The notes below the pieces were generated by a model. That model was not told the origin of the DNA. It was given only the letters and a program-made list of their open reading frames with translations, and searched no databases. Both the position numbers and the translations under genes were made by a program. Shown piece after piece: positions 40,428 through 51,185 of a DNA stretch of 64,000 bases; position 1 is the stretch's first letter; each line of letters opens with the position of its first letter. Origin of the DNA: CAYQTL01 sp964420405 (GTDB lineage: Bacteria; Acidobacteriota; Thermoanaerobaculia; Thermoanaerobaculales; Sulfomarinibacteraceae); NCBI GenBank assembly GCA_964420405.1, contig CAYQTL010000001.1, positions 124,001 to 188,000 on the forward strand, read 5' to 3'.

Positions 40428-41165
40428 ATGACCGCCACGTCCACCGCCGCCCGGCGTCCGCCGCGCCTCCTCGTGGTCGAGGACGACGCGAGGCTGGCGG
40501 CCGGGCTGTGCCGCAACCTCGAGATCGAGGGCTTCGAGGTCGAGAGCGTCGGCGACGGCGAGCACGCCCTCGAGGTGCTCGACCGGCCCGGCGGCCGGTA
40601 CGACCTCGTGGTGCTCGACATCATGCTGCCGGGGATCGACGGGCTCGACGTCTGCCGCCGGCTGCGGGGACGGGGCGACCGGGTTCCGATCCTGTTCCTC
40701 ACCGCCCGCGGCAGCGACGCCGACCGGATCCTCGGACTGCGGCTCGGCGCCGACGACTACCTGACGAAGCCGTTCGTGTTCGAGGAGCTCACCCTGCGCG
40801 TGCACGGCATCCTGCGGCGCTCGGTCTGGTCGCGGTCCCCCGGACCCTCCGGCGCCACCCTGCGGGTGGGTGGGCACGAGGTCCACCTCGAGGAGATGCG
40901 CGCCGTCGGCCCCGACCGCTCGGTGCTCGACCTGACGGAGCGGGAGACGATGCTGGTGCGCTACTTCGCCGAGAACCCCGACCGGGTCCTCACACGGGGC
41001 GAGCTGCTCGAGCGGGTGTGGGGCTACACCTTCGACACCTCGACGCGCACTCTCGACACCTTCGTCCACCGGCTCCGCAAGTACTTCGAGGACGACCCGC
41101 GCGCACCGCGGCACTTCCACACCGTGCGGGGCGTCGGCTACCGCTACACCTCGGACCCGGAGTAG
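40428..41165 (+). CDS. OmpR/PhoB-family response regulator
   Basis: A 245-residue regulator: receiver domain with LLVVEDDARLAAGL, phosphoacceptor in VVLDIMLPGIDG and Lys in DYLTKPF, then a winged-helix DNA-binding domain ending in RTLDTFVHRLRKYFEDDPRAP...GVGYRY. No cognate kinase lies next to it; the nearest kinases belong to the redox operons. An ATG at 40411 is out of frame; 40428 is used. Divergent from the Skp-like gene across a 198-bp gap that has no strong sigma70 promoter I can call. Confidence 0.92.
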   Translation: MTATSTAARRPPRLLVVEDDARLAAGLCRNLEIEGFEVESVGDGEHALEVLDRPGGRYDLVVLDIMLPGIDGLDVCRRLRGRGDRVPILFLTARGSDADRILGLRLGADDYLTKPFVFEELTLRVHGILRRSVWSRSPGPSGATLRVGGHEVHLEEMRAVGPDRSVLDLTERETMLVRYFAENPDRVLTRGELLERVWGYTFDTSTRTLDTFVHRLRKYFEDDPRAPRHFHTVRGVGYRYTSDPE

Positions 41166-41595
41166 GCCGGCTTCCCGATCCCGTCCGCGTCCGGACGTCA
41201 CCCTGCGGCCGGAGAGCCCTCCGGGGCGCGGAGGGAGTCGAGGGAGCTCCTCCGAGCGTCGCGACCCTGCCGCCACCGTCTCCGATCCCGGTCCCGGTCC
41301 CGATGGCGGCGGTGCGGGCCGGCGGTCGTGGCAGCCTTCCGCGACGGCTGGCAGCGACAGCGTGCGTGCCGCGAGCTCGACCCGCGTCACCGGGGAGGCC
41401 CACACCGCGGGTCCGCCACACGACGGCCGGCTCCCGCTCCCGGGCCCCCGCCCCTCGCCGCCCAGCCCCGGACCCGCGACGGCGATCGGAGTCAGGCAGC
41501 GTCAGCGTTCCCGGTCGGTGCCCGCGGGCGGACCTCCGCACGTTTCCGGATCGGGATCGGAGCAGTGGCGCACGACCGGCGGAGCCCGTGTCGGA
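41166..41595. other. 430-bp intergenic stretch with GATCCC-type repeats
   Basis: Between two convergent genes. No coding sequence supported. It holds a short array of CGATCCCGGTCCCGGTCCCGA at 41283-41303, a single GATCCCGTCC unit near 41176 and the reverse-oriented GGATCGGGATCGGAG near 41547-41562. The rest is GC-rich without visible terminator for either gene. Confidence 0.55.
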
Positions 41596-42741
41596 TCATC
41601 CCCCGTTCGGTCGCTCGATCCCGTGCTCCTTCATCTTGCGCCACAGGGTGACACGGGACATCCCGAGCCGGTCGGCGGCCTCCTGGACCCTCCAGCAGCA
41701 CCGCTCGAGCACCTCGCGCAGGACCCGCTCCTCCAGCGCCGCCAGGGGCCGGTCCGAACGCAGCACCTCGTCGACCAGCTCCAGCCGGTAGCCGTCGCCG
41801 GGGATGTGCTCCTCGTCGAGGACGTCGGCGGCGCTCGCCACCGCCCGGGCGAGGGTGGGCCGCACGCCCCGCAGCCCGACGTCCCGCGCCAGCCGGCAGA
41901 GCCGCTCCAGCGCCCCGGGGGCGACCGCGAGCCGCGGCGCGAGCTGCCGGACCCACGCGGCCATCACCAGCGGGAGGTCGTCGTGCCGCTGCTCCAGGTC
42001 GGGGAGCTCGACGACCGCCACCGCGGCCGAGCCGTTCACCAGCTCGGGATCGCGCTCGCAGACCCCCGCCACCAGTCGCCACCCGGCGGGGGGGCTGGAG
42101 CGAAGCAGCGACCGGGCGCCCTCGCCGTCGGCGTAGGCGGTCCCCGGCGGGAACGGCTCGACCCGGTCCCAGCTGCCGCTCCAGGATCGGAACAGCTCAT
42201 CGGACAGGCCCGAGTAGCGGTGGAGGGTGCGGGCCACGTCGCCGCGACCGACCGGGTCGCCGACCAGCAGGACGTGGCGGCGCTCGTCGGCCAGCCGCCG
42301 GATGAGGGCCCTCGCCTCCCGGGCCGGCGCGCTGTCGCCGGCGAGGAAGAAGCCGGGGTCGGGCTCGGTCGGCCGCAGGATCTCCACCGCGCCGCAGAAT
42401 CCGCCGTGCTCGTCCCGCAGCGGGATCACCGTCACGTTGAGCGGCACCGGGTGGCCCTCCCGGGTGCGGTAGACGGTGTCGAAGCCGTCGACCCGGTCGA
42501 GCTTGCCCTCCAGGGCGTAGGTCAGGGGGCAGGCGGTCTCACAGTCGACCCCCCGGGTCGTCAACCGGCACCGCCGCCCGACCGCCTCGCCCCGGTGGTA
42601 GCCGAGCAGCCTCACCGCGCGCTGGTTGGCGTAACAGATCCGGCGGTCGGGATCGAGCACGATCATCGCCTCGTCGAGGTGCTGCAGGACCTCCCCGAGG
42701 TGCGGTCCGAGCACTGTCTGGAGGTCAACCTGGACGGCCAC
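41596..42741 (-). CDS. Degenerate sigma54-activator paralogue (PAS, dead AAA+, Fis HTH)
   Basis: A 381-residue regulator. The N-terminal PAS domain carries Cys58, Cys67 and Cys71 (C-x8-C-x3-C), the same spacing as the regulator at 18514. The following region aligns by order with a sigma54 AAA+ domain but has lost its catalytic features: Walker A reads GDPVGRGD without Lys, Walker B and GAFTGA are absent; only the LPDLEQRHDDLPLVMA and GLRGVRPTL remnants remain. The C-terminal Fis-type helix-turn-helix AADRLGMSRVTLWRKMKEHGI closely matches AARQLGISRNTLWRKMKKHRI of the intact activator. It may bind the same operators without activating transcription. Start (GTG 42741, near AGGAGG) is uncertain; a longer form to 42795 is possible. 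Confidence 0.8.
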   Translation of the reverse strand: MAVQVDLQTVLGPHLGEVLQHLDEAMIVLDPDRRICYANQRAVRLLGYHRGEAVGRRCRLTTRGVDCETACPLTYALEGKLDRVDGFDTVYRTREGHPVPLNVTVIPLRDEHGGFCGAVEILRPTEPDPGFFLAGDSAPAREARALIRRLADERRHVLLVGDPVGRGDVARTLHRYSGLSDELFRSWSGSWDRVEPFPPGTAYADGEGARSLLRSSPPAGWRLVAGVCERDPELVNGSAAVAVVELPDLEQRHDDLPLVMAAWVRQLAPRLAVAPGALERLCRLARDVGLRGVRPTLARAVASAADVLDEEHIPGDGYRLELVDEVLRSDRPLAALEERVLREVLERCCWRVQEAADRLGMSRVTLWRKMKEHGIERPNGG

Positions 42742-42852
42742 GCACCTCCTAACAGCGCCCGCACGTCCGAAAATTCGCCCTCCGCGCCCCGCCACGCCGC
42801 CGCGCTGCCCCGATTCGCGCGCCGAACCCGGGGGTACCCGCGGGGTGCCTGC

Positions 42853-43068
42853 CTACGGCTCGATCTCGAACGACGCGTCGCGCTCGGGCTCCGGCTCGGT
42901 GAAGTACACCGCCGCGCCCTGCACCGGGACGAACATGGTGTGGCGGCGGCCTTTGATCTGCACCTCGAGGTGGTAGTAGCCGTGGGGCGACACCGCCACG
43001 AGCGTCGCCGGCGTACCCTTCGCGTCCACCAGGGGACAGTACAGCGACACCTTGCCGGGAATCTCCAT
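42853..43068 (-). CDS. Small conserved-looking hypothetical protein
   Basis: A 71-residue protein (MEIPGKVSLYCPLVDAKGTP) with alternating hydrophobic residues suggesting a small beta-barrel or beta-sheet fold, and an acidic C-terminus. ATG at 43068 follows GAGGAGG at good distance, so it is probably real despite its size. No signal peptide, membrane segment or known motif. Lies alone between two regulators, with repeats on its upstream side. Function unknown. Confidence 0.65.
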   Translation of the reverse strand: MEIPGKVSLYCPLVDAKGTPATLVAVSPHGYYHLEVQIKGRRHTMFVPVQGAAVYFTEPEPERDASFEIEP

Positions 43069-43130
43069 CGCCGCCTCCTCACGGCCTATCGTAGCGTGGA
43101 GGGTCGCGCACGTTTCCCCCCGCACCCCCT

Positions 43131-43290
43131 CCGATCCCGTTCCCGATCCCCTCCCGATGAAGACGACGTCTGGGTCGTGCCGACCCCGACGGAGCTGCGT
43201 CCCGTGCATCGGGTCGGGGTGCCGGGTCGACTCGCTCCGCACCGTCGGGAACGGGATCGGGATCGGAAGCGGGGTCGGAGTCGGGGGACG
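43131..43290. repeat. Two opposed GATCCC-type repeat tracts
   Basis: CCGATCCCGTTCCCGATCCCC-like units at about 43131-43158, and the complementary GGGAACGGGATCGGGATCGG-like units at about 43246-43290. Together they could pair as a long imperfect stem. They fill the gap between the small protein gene and the NtrC-type regulator. Confidence 0.55.
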
Positions 43291-43314
43291 GAACCGAGTC
43301 TCCGACGCGCGTCC

Positions 43315-44678
<1,364 letters not shown>

Positions 44679-44691
<13 letters not shown>

Positions 44692-46703
44692 AGCTCCACT
44701 CCCGTCCGCTGCCGCACCAGCACCTCGAGACCGTCCTCGTCCACCACCTCGACCCCGAGGGAGCGGGCCGTGGCGAGCTTGCCGCCCGCGTCGGCTCCGG
44801 CCACCAGCAGGCCGGTGCTGCGGGACACCGACCCCGTCACCCGGGCGCCGAGGCTCTCCAGCCGCGCCCGGACCTCCGGGCGGGGCCGCGACAGCGTCCC
44901 CGTGAGCACGACCGTCAGGCCCTCCAGGCCGCCGGCGACCGGCGCGGCGGCCGCGGCACCGGGATCGACCCCGCGCTCGCGCAACCGCCGTATCAGCTCC
45001 CGGTTGCCGGGGTCCCTGAACCAGTCGTGGACCGAGCGGGCGGTCGTGGGTCCGAAGCCCTCCACCGCCTCGATCGCCTCCGGGGTCGCCTCGACGAGGG
45101 CCTCGAGGTCGTCGAACGACGCCGCCAGCTGCGTCGCCGCCCGCGCACCCACGTGCGGGATGCCGAGCGCCGCCAGCAGCCGGGAGAGCGGTCGCCCGCG
45201 GGCGGCGGCGATCTCGGAGACCAGGTTCCGCGCCGACAGCTCGCCCCAACCGGGCAGCTCGGCGAGCCGTCCGGCGTCCAGGTCCCACAACGACGCCGCG
45301 TCGGTCAGCAGGCCGGCCCCGGCGAGCTGCTCCAGCGAGCGCCCGCCGAGGCCCTCGACGTCCATCGCGCCGCGGGACACGAAGTGCCGCAGCCGCGCGG
45401 CGACCACCGCCGGACACGCCCGGTTGGGGCAGCGGATGGCGACCTCGCCGTCGGCGCGCACCACCGGCGTGGCGCACGCGGGACAGACCGTCGGCGGCGC
45501 GAACGGCACGGTGCCCTCGGGCCGCAGGTCCACGTCCACCGCCTCGATCTTCGGGATCACGTCGCCGCCCTTGGCGACCCACACGGTGTCGCCCGGACGC
45601 ACGTCGAGACGGGCGACCTCGTCGAAGTTGTGCAGGGTCGCCCGCGACACGGTCGAGCCCGCGACAACCACCGGCTCGAGATCGGCCACCGGCGTCAGCA
45701 CCCCGCTCCGGCCGACCTGGACGACGATCGCGCGGACGGTGGTGCGCACCCCCTCCGGCGGAAACTTGTAGGCGATCGCCCACCGCACCGCCCGCGCGGT
45801 GGCGCCCAGTCGCTCGCGCTCGGCGAAGTCGTCGAGCTTGACGACCACGCCGTCGGTGTCGAAGTCGAGCTCCGCCCGGCGCTCGTGCCATCGGGCGATG
45901 AACGCCTCCACCTCGTCGAGGTCGCGGCACGCCGCGAACCCCGGGTTGACCGGAACGCCGAGCGAGCGGAGCAGCTCGAGGGCGGCGTGCTGGGACGCCA
46001 CCGCGACCCCCTCCGACGGCACCACCTGGTAGCACCACACGCCGAGCCGACGCTCGGCCACCGCCCGCGGGTCGAGCATCCGGATGGCGCCGGCGGCGGC
46101 GTTGCGGGGGTTGGCGAACGGCGGCTCACCGCGCTCGGCCCGGTCCCGGTTGAGCCGTTCGAAGGCGGAGCGCGGCAGGTACACCTCGCCCCGCACCTCG
46201 AGCCGCGCGGGGGCCCCGTCGAGCTCCAGCGGCAGCGGGCGGATGGTGCGGGCATTGTGGGTCACGTCGTCGCCGACGCGTCCGTCGCCACGGGTCACCG
46301 CCCGCTCGAGGCGGCCGTCCCGGTACAGGACCGACAGCGACACCCCGTCGATCTTGAGCTCCGCCGTCACTCCCGCCGGGTCACCGCCGAGCTGGCGTCG
46401 GACACGGTCGTACCAGGCGCGCAGCTCCTCGAGGGAGTAGGAGTTGTCGAGCGACAGCATCGGCACCTCGTGCTCCACCTGGCGCAGGCCCGGCAGCGGC
46501 TCGCCGCCCACCCGGCGGGTCGGCGAGTCGTCACGAGCCAGCTCCGGATGGGCCTCCTCGAGAGCCCGCAGCTGCGCGAACAGGCGGTCGTACTCGTGGT
46601 CCGATATCTCAGGTGCCGCCAGCACGTAGTACAGCCGGTCGTGGTGACGGATGGCGCGGCGAAGCTCCGCAATCCGGCGCGCGGCCTCGTCACGGCCGGT
46701 CAC
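44679..46703 (-). CDS. ligA: NAD-dependent DNA ligase LigA
   Basis: A 674-residue ligase: N-terminal Ia domain (YYVLAAPEISDHEYDRL), adenylation domain with the active-site Lys in ELKIDG, OB fold, four-Cys zinc finger (CPACATPVV...CPNRACP), HhH helices (GIPHVGARAATQLA) and C-terminal BRCT domain. It seals nicks using NAD+. GTG start overlaps the pcnB stop (GTGA), so the two are coupled. Length is normal for the family. Confidence 0.98.
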
Positions 46704-48043
46704 GAGCGCCTCCGCCGCCGCGGGCGACGACGCCGCCGGGAGCGCGGGCTCTCCTCCTGGGGCACGGCCGCGTCCACCTCGCCACGCTCCACCTTCGCGA
46801 CCGCCCGCGTCCAGGCGGCGACCGGGCCGGGGTCGCTGAGGCCGGCGGCCGCGGCGAGCCGCGCGAGGTCGAGGGCGACCCGGAAGTAGTCCTGTCGAGC
46901 CAGCTTCAGCACCTGCCGTCCGCGCTCGGGGGGACGCGCGATCTTGGCCAGGGTGAACAGCCCCTGGTGCATCAGGTGCACGGCGTGGTTCGGCAGGTGC
47001 ATCTCCACCCCGGTGGGATCGACCAGGTCCCGCAGCTGGTCCAGGAGCTCGCCGCGGCGCAGCCGCTGGCCGTCCCGGGTCATCGCCGCCAGCAGCCGTG
47101 TTCCCCGGGCCAGGAAGAACGTGCCCAGCAGTGCCGCGTCAGGGTGGGTCCGACCCTCGGCCACCTCCCGGTCCACCGCCTCGAGCACCCGCACCGTGTC
47201 GCGGTCGAGCTCGCCGAGACGCGGGAACGCCGCACCGAAAAGCCCGAAGCCCTGCCACGCCGAGCAGATGCTGGCCGCCGAGCCGGAACGCAGCGTCTCC
47301 AGCAGCTCGTAGGTGAGCCGCGCCCGCGACGCCTCGCGGATCATCCCGGCGGTACGTCCGACGGCGGCCATCGTGGCGGGCTCGATGGCGAAGCCGAGCC
47401 GGACGGCGTACTCCGCGGCGCGGAGCATCCGCACCGGGTCCTCGCGGAAGCGCCGCTCCGGCTCGCCGATCGTCCTGATGACGCCGGCTTCCAGGTCCTG
47501 GATCCCGCCGACGTAGTCGATCACCGAGAAGTCCCCGATGTTGTAGAACAGCGCGTTCACGGTGAAGTCCCGGCGCCACGCGTCCTCGGCCGGGGTGCCG
47601 TAGGCGTCGAGGTCGTCGTCGCGCCGCAGGGGCGGCCGCTCGACCTCGCTCTCGGCGTCCTCCTCGGCGTCGGCCGCGGCCGCGTCCTCCCAGTCGTCTG
47701 GACCCTCGGGGGCCTCCGGGCTGGCGCGGAAGGTGGCCACCTCGACCACCTCGCCCCGGAACATGACGTGCACCAGGCGGAAGCGCCGCCCGATGACCCT
47801 CGAGTTCCGGAACAGCCGCCGGATCTCCTGCGGGCGGGCGTTGGTGACGATGTCGAAGTCCTTCGGCCGGCGTCCGAGCAGCAGGTCGCGCACGCCTCCG
47901 CCCACCAGGTACGCGAGGTACCCCGCCCGGTGGAGCCGGTACAGCACCTTGAGCGCCGCGTCGGCGATGTTCGAGCGGGACAGTGTGTGCTCTGGCCGCT
48001 CCAGGATCCGCGGATCCGCGACCTCGGGCGTGGCCATGCTCAC
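46700..48043 (-). CDS. pcnB: Poly(A) polymerase / tRNA nucleotidyltransferase family
   Basis: A 447-residue class II nucleotidyltransferase. The head has LVGGGVRDLLLGRRPKDFDIVTNA (catalytic GG-x-VRD and DFD), the RRDFTVNALFYNI motif and the neck RREDPVRMLRAAEYAVRL-like segment. The GRRFRLVHVMF element favours poly(A) polymerase (PcnB) over CCA enzyme. An acidic insert (about residues 117-142) interrupts the head. The C-terminus is a very basic tail (SRRRRRPRRRRRS) as in PcnB. GTG at 48043 is chosen for GAGG at 5-bp spacing; ATG two codons later is possible. Confidence 0.9.
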   Translation of the reverse strand: MSMATPEVADPRILERPEHTLSRSNIADAALKVLYRLHRAGYLAYLVGGGVRDLLLGRRPKDFDIVTNARPQEIRRLFRNSRVIGRRFRLVHVMFRGEVVEVATFRASPEAPEGPDDWEDAAAADAEEDAESEVERPPLRRDDDLDAYGTPAEDAWRRDFTVNALFYNIGDFSVIDYVGGIQDLEAGVIRTIGEPERRFREDPVRMLRAAEYAVRLGFAIEPATMAAVGRTAGMIREASRARLTYELLETLRSGSAASICSAWQGFGLFGAAFPRLGELDRDTVRVLEAVDREVAEGRTHPDAALLGTFFLARGTRLLAAMTRDGQRLRRGELLDQLRDLVDPTGVEMHLPNHAVHLMHQGLFTLAKIARPPERGRQVLKLARQDYFRVALDLARLAAAAGLSDPGPVAAWTRAVAKVERGEVDAAVPQEESPRSRRRRRPRRRRRS

Positions 48044-48227
48044 GGCGTCCTCTGCCTCCTTCGACTGCACGGGAGCTCGCGGGCCGCGTCGCCCGGCGCG
48101 GGCTGCGGACGGGCCTCCTCGCAGCGCCCGCGCCGCAGGATGGTACCACCGCCGCGGCCCGCTCCCACACCTCCGGCGGCGCCGCGGGCCGTCCGGCCCG
48201 GCCTCCGTTCGCGTCGCGGCGGAGCGT

Positions 48228-49922
48228 TCAGCGCGCCGCGTCGCCCGCCGCGGCGGATCCGGCCGGCGCGGCCTTGCCGAGGTTGTCGACCTGGAACCGC
48301 CGCTCGCCGATGATGCTCTCGCCGCCCCAGCGGTCGATGGTCCGGATGACGAGGCTGTGCTGGCCGTCGGCGAGCCCGAGCGCGACCGTGTCGAGGTCGT
48401 AGACGAAGCCGGCGGTGGCGGTCTGGAAGTCGGGCAGGAACGCGTACAGCGCCTCCACCTCGGGGGTCGGCACGTTGGCGTCGTCGACGAAGTCGACGAA
48501 GTCGCCGTCGACGAACACCTGGACGTCCTCGATGTTGTCGTAGTCGATCGCCCAACCCGACACCACCGTCGTGCCGCGGACCGTCTCCAGCTCAGCCGGC
48601 GAGTAGATGTCGCCGAACGACGGCCGGTCCGGGTCGTCGTCGCAGTCGAAGACGACCGGGATGGTGGCGAGGTCGGCGACGTTGTTCTCGACGTCCCCCG
48701 CCCGGACCTTGAGGTAGTGCAGGCCCTGGGAGATGCCGCGCCGCACGATCAGGTCCGACGTGTCGATCCGGAACGCGTAGCCCGAGTCCTTGGCGCCGGG
48801 CACGTCGAAGAACATCCGCTGCACGTCGAGCCGCTCGAGGCCGTAGACGTCGACGTCCATGTCGACCCAGGCCCAGTAGACGGGCTGGTCGTAGAAGGTG
48901 TCGACCAGGATGACGCCGTCGAGCAGCAGCTGGACGTAGGCGACGCCGACGTCCTCGCCGGGCAGGCCGACGTCGAGCGCCCAGCCGGTCACCAGCTCGG
49001 TGACCTGAGGGTCCTCGAACGGCGGCGTCGACCAGCTCGCCGGGTCGACGCACCCCTTGGCGTACAGGATGTGGTTGGCGATCGGCCAGTCGATGGCGCC
49101 GAACGGCGGCAGGTTGGAGCCCGTGTTGTAGACCTGGACGAACCGGTGGCCGACGACGCGGACCGCGCCCTCGTCGTCGGTCAGCTTGACCGCCAGCGTG
49201 TGCAGGCCGTTCGACAGCACGGTCGTGTCGAACATCCGGATGAACCCGGCACGGTCGGCGCCCGGGTGGCCCGGGAAGCGGTGCGCGATGTCGGGACGCC
49301 CGATGCCGGTGACGGCGCCGGCCTCCGGGTAGCCGTCCACCAGGATCTCCACCTTCTCGATGGCGCTGTCGTCCAGCGCCCACCCGGTGATCGGGTAGAC
49401 CCCGTTCATGGGCTGGTCCGGCCCGGGCAGCTCGAGCTCACCCAGCGGTGCCTGGTTGAACCGGTCGGTGATCCGCACCGAGCGCCGGCCGTACTCGACG
49501 CCGAGATCCGGGTTGTCGCTGAAATACACCATCAGCGACACCTCGTGGACGCCGTTGGCGAACGTCGACGCGTCGAAGGACGCCCGGAATCCGGACCTCT
49601 CGAGCGGGGTGCCCGACCACCACGGGAACGCCTGCAGGACGTCGTACCGCGGCTGGTGAAGGTCGGCCGTGGCGACCCAGACGTCGTCGACGTAGAGGTC
49701 GATCCGGCTGACGAGCGCGATGGTGGGCGCGCACGCCTGCCAGGACGGCGGGGTTCCGCATTCCTGGCCGTCGTCACCGATCCAACCGGTGACCTCGACG
49801 AGACCGAAAACGGTCGAGCCCGCCTGGGGGCTGTCGAGACGGAAAATCGTGTCGGCCTCGGCACCGATCGGCGCCACCAGGACCAGCAACCCCAACGCTG
49901 CGATGACCGCGTTGTGACGCAT
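48228..49922 (-). CDS. Secreted multi-Ig-domain protein
   Basis: A 564-residue exported protein: signal peptide MRHNAVIAALGLLVLVAPIGAEA, then four to five Ig-like beta-sandwich repeats with the recurring pattern GWA-x-D-x(n)-I-x-x-V-x-V-x-VDG (for example near ITGWALDDSAIEKVEILVDG and VVSGWAIDYDNIEDVQVFVDG). Acidic loops and a few cysteines (CGTPPSWQAC) suggest calcium or disulfide stabilisation. No sorting signal such as PEP-CTERM or T9SS domain is seen at the C-terminus (DNLGKAAPAGSAAAGDAAR). Function unknown; likely cell-surface or extracellular. Confidence 0.8.
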   Translation of the reverse strand: MRHNAVIAALGLLVLVAPIGAEADTIFRLDSPQAGSTVFGLVEVTGWIGDDGQECGTPPSWQACAPTIALVSRIDLYVDDVWVATADLHQPRYDVLQAFPWWSGTPLERSGFRASFDASTFANGVHEVSLMVYFSDNPDLGVEYGRRSVRITDRFNQAPLGELELPGPDQPMNGVYPITGWALDDSAIEKVEILVDGYPEAGAVTGIGRPDIAHRFPGHPGADRAGFIRMFDTTVLSNGLHTLAVKLTDDEGAVRVVGHRFVQVYNTGSNLPPFGAIDWPIANHILYAKGCVDPASWSTPPFEDPQVTELVTGWALDVGLPGEDVGVAYVQLLLDGVILVDTFYDQPVYWAWVDMDVDVYGLERLDVQRMFFDVPGAKDSGYAFRIDTSDLIVRRGISQGLHYLKVRAGDVENNVADLATIPVVFDCDDDPDRPSFGDIYSPAELETVRGTTVVSGWAIDYDNIEDVQVFVDGDFVDFVDDANVPTPEVEALYAFLPDFQTATAGFVYDLDTVALGLADGQHSLVIRTIDRWGGESIIGERRFQVDNLGKAAPAGSAAAGDAAR

Positions 49923-49971
49923 CTGCCGTCCTCCCACGTACACGTCAGTCGGCAAGTTCGTGCACCGTCAT

Positions 49972-49999
49972 CATATATCATGGGGAATCGGCCGGTCAA
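49972..49999 (-). promoter_or_regulatory. Putative sigma70 promoter of the Ig-domain gene
   Basis: Minus strand: TTGACC at -35, 16-bp spacer, TATATG at -10, inside the most AT-rich patch of the window and about 50 bp upstream of the start codon. Confidence 0.5.
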
Positions 50000-50131
50000 A
50001 CATATCCAGATCACAAAACCGCGGGTTTTTCCGCGTTCCGGAGCGGTCAAACCGGACCACAACGCCGGCCGACGCGGCGCACGAAACCGCGCCCTTTCCC
50101 GCGCCGAGATCCGGCATTCCTCGCGACGGCC

Positions 50132-51127
50132 TCAGTGCACCGTCTCGCCGTCGTCACGGACCGTGCCAGGGACGCCCGCGAGCGTCGCCACGTGGGCCCG
50201 GACGGCGCCGGGCAGCGCCTCGGCGAGGTAGCCCCCCTCCAGCAGCGACAGCACCCTCCCGCCGCCGTGCCGCTCGGCCGCTCGCACCGCCGCCGCCGTC
50301 ATCCGCGCGAAGCCCGCGTCGGTCACCGCCATGCCGCCGAGGGGGTCGTCCCGGTGGGCCCCGAACCCCGCCGCCAGCACCACCGCCGCCGGCCGCAGCC
50401 GGCCGGCGAGCTCGTCGACGGCGTGCTCGAAGGCGCCCGCGTAGACCGCGTCGTCGGCGCCCGCGGCGAGCGGCATGTTGCGGGTGGCGCCGGCGCCGTC
50501 ACCGTCGCCGGTCTCGTCCGCGCCGCCGGTGCCGGGAAAGAACGGCCAGCGGTGGACCGACGCCACCCCCACGTCCCCCCGCCGCCAGAAGATCTCCTGG
50601 GTGCCGCCGCAGTGCACGACGTCGAAGTCGGCCAGCAGCACCGGCCGCTGCCAGCACCGCGAGAGCACCTCGGCGGCGAGCGCCGCCGAGTTGACCAGGC
50701 AGAAGCCCGCCGCCCGCGCCCTTCCCGCGTTGCCCGACGGCGGCCGCAGCGCCAGGAACCCGCGCCACAGCCGGCCGTTGGCCATGTCGAGCGCGGCCTG
50801 CAGCGCCAGACCGGCGGCCGCCACCACCGCCGCCCAGCTGCCCTCGGAGACCCGGCAGTCGTGGCTGTCGACCCAACCCGGTGCGGCGGCGACCGCCGCC
50901 TGCAGACGCTCCAGGTAGGCCGCATCGTGGATCCACCGCAGCGCCCCGGCAACCGTGTCCTCGGAGGGCAGCGGCGCCTCGCGCCGGACCGACCAGCCGC
51001 CGGGCGCACGCTCGAGGACGTCGAGCACCGTCGTCAGGCGCGACGGCGTATCGGGATGGCCGGGACCCGGCCGGTGCCGTAGGCAGTCCGGATGCGACCG
51101 GACCTCCAGCTGCCACGCTGCTGCCAC
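50132..51127 (-). CDS. Histone-deacetylase-fold protein lacking catalytic residues
   Basis: A 331-residue arginase/deacetylase-fold protein. Family landmarks are recognisable: RSHPDCLRH...GHPDTPSR, RPPSGNAG, GFCLVNSAALAAE, DFDVVHCGGTQEIF, FGAHRDDPLGG and LEGGYLAEAL. But the usual active-site His-His (RPPGHHA) is RPPSGNA, the zinc ligand His in D-V-H-H-G is Val (DFDVVHC), and the third zinc Asp (GxDAHxxDPLG) is Gly (GFGAHRDDPLG). It is therefore probably not a zinc deacetylase. GTG at 51127 is preferred behind GGGAGGG because it gives a normal N-terminus and avoids overlap with the divergent gene. Confidence 0.78.
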   Translation of the reverse strand: MAAAWQLEVRSHPDCLRHRPGPGHPDTPSRLTTVLDVLERAPGGWSVRREAPLPSEDTVAGALRWIHDAAYLERLQAAVAAAPGWVDSHDCRVSEGSWAAVVAAAGLALQAALDMANGRLWRGFLALRPPSGNAGRARAAGFCLVNSAALAAEVLSRCWQRPVLLADFDVVHCGGTQEIFWRRGDVGVASVHRWPFFPGTGGADETGDGDGAGATRNMPLAAGADDAVYAGAFEHAVDELAGRLRPAAVVLAAGFGAHRDDPLGGMAVTDAGFARMTAAAVRAAERHGGGRVLSLLEGGYLAEALPGAVRAHVATLAGVPGTVRDDGETVH

Positions 51128-51185
51128 GCGTCCCTCCCTTCCCGGCACGTTGAGAACCGGGCTCGCCCATACTACTCTGGCCGTC

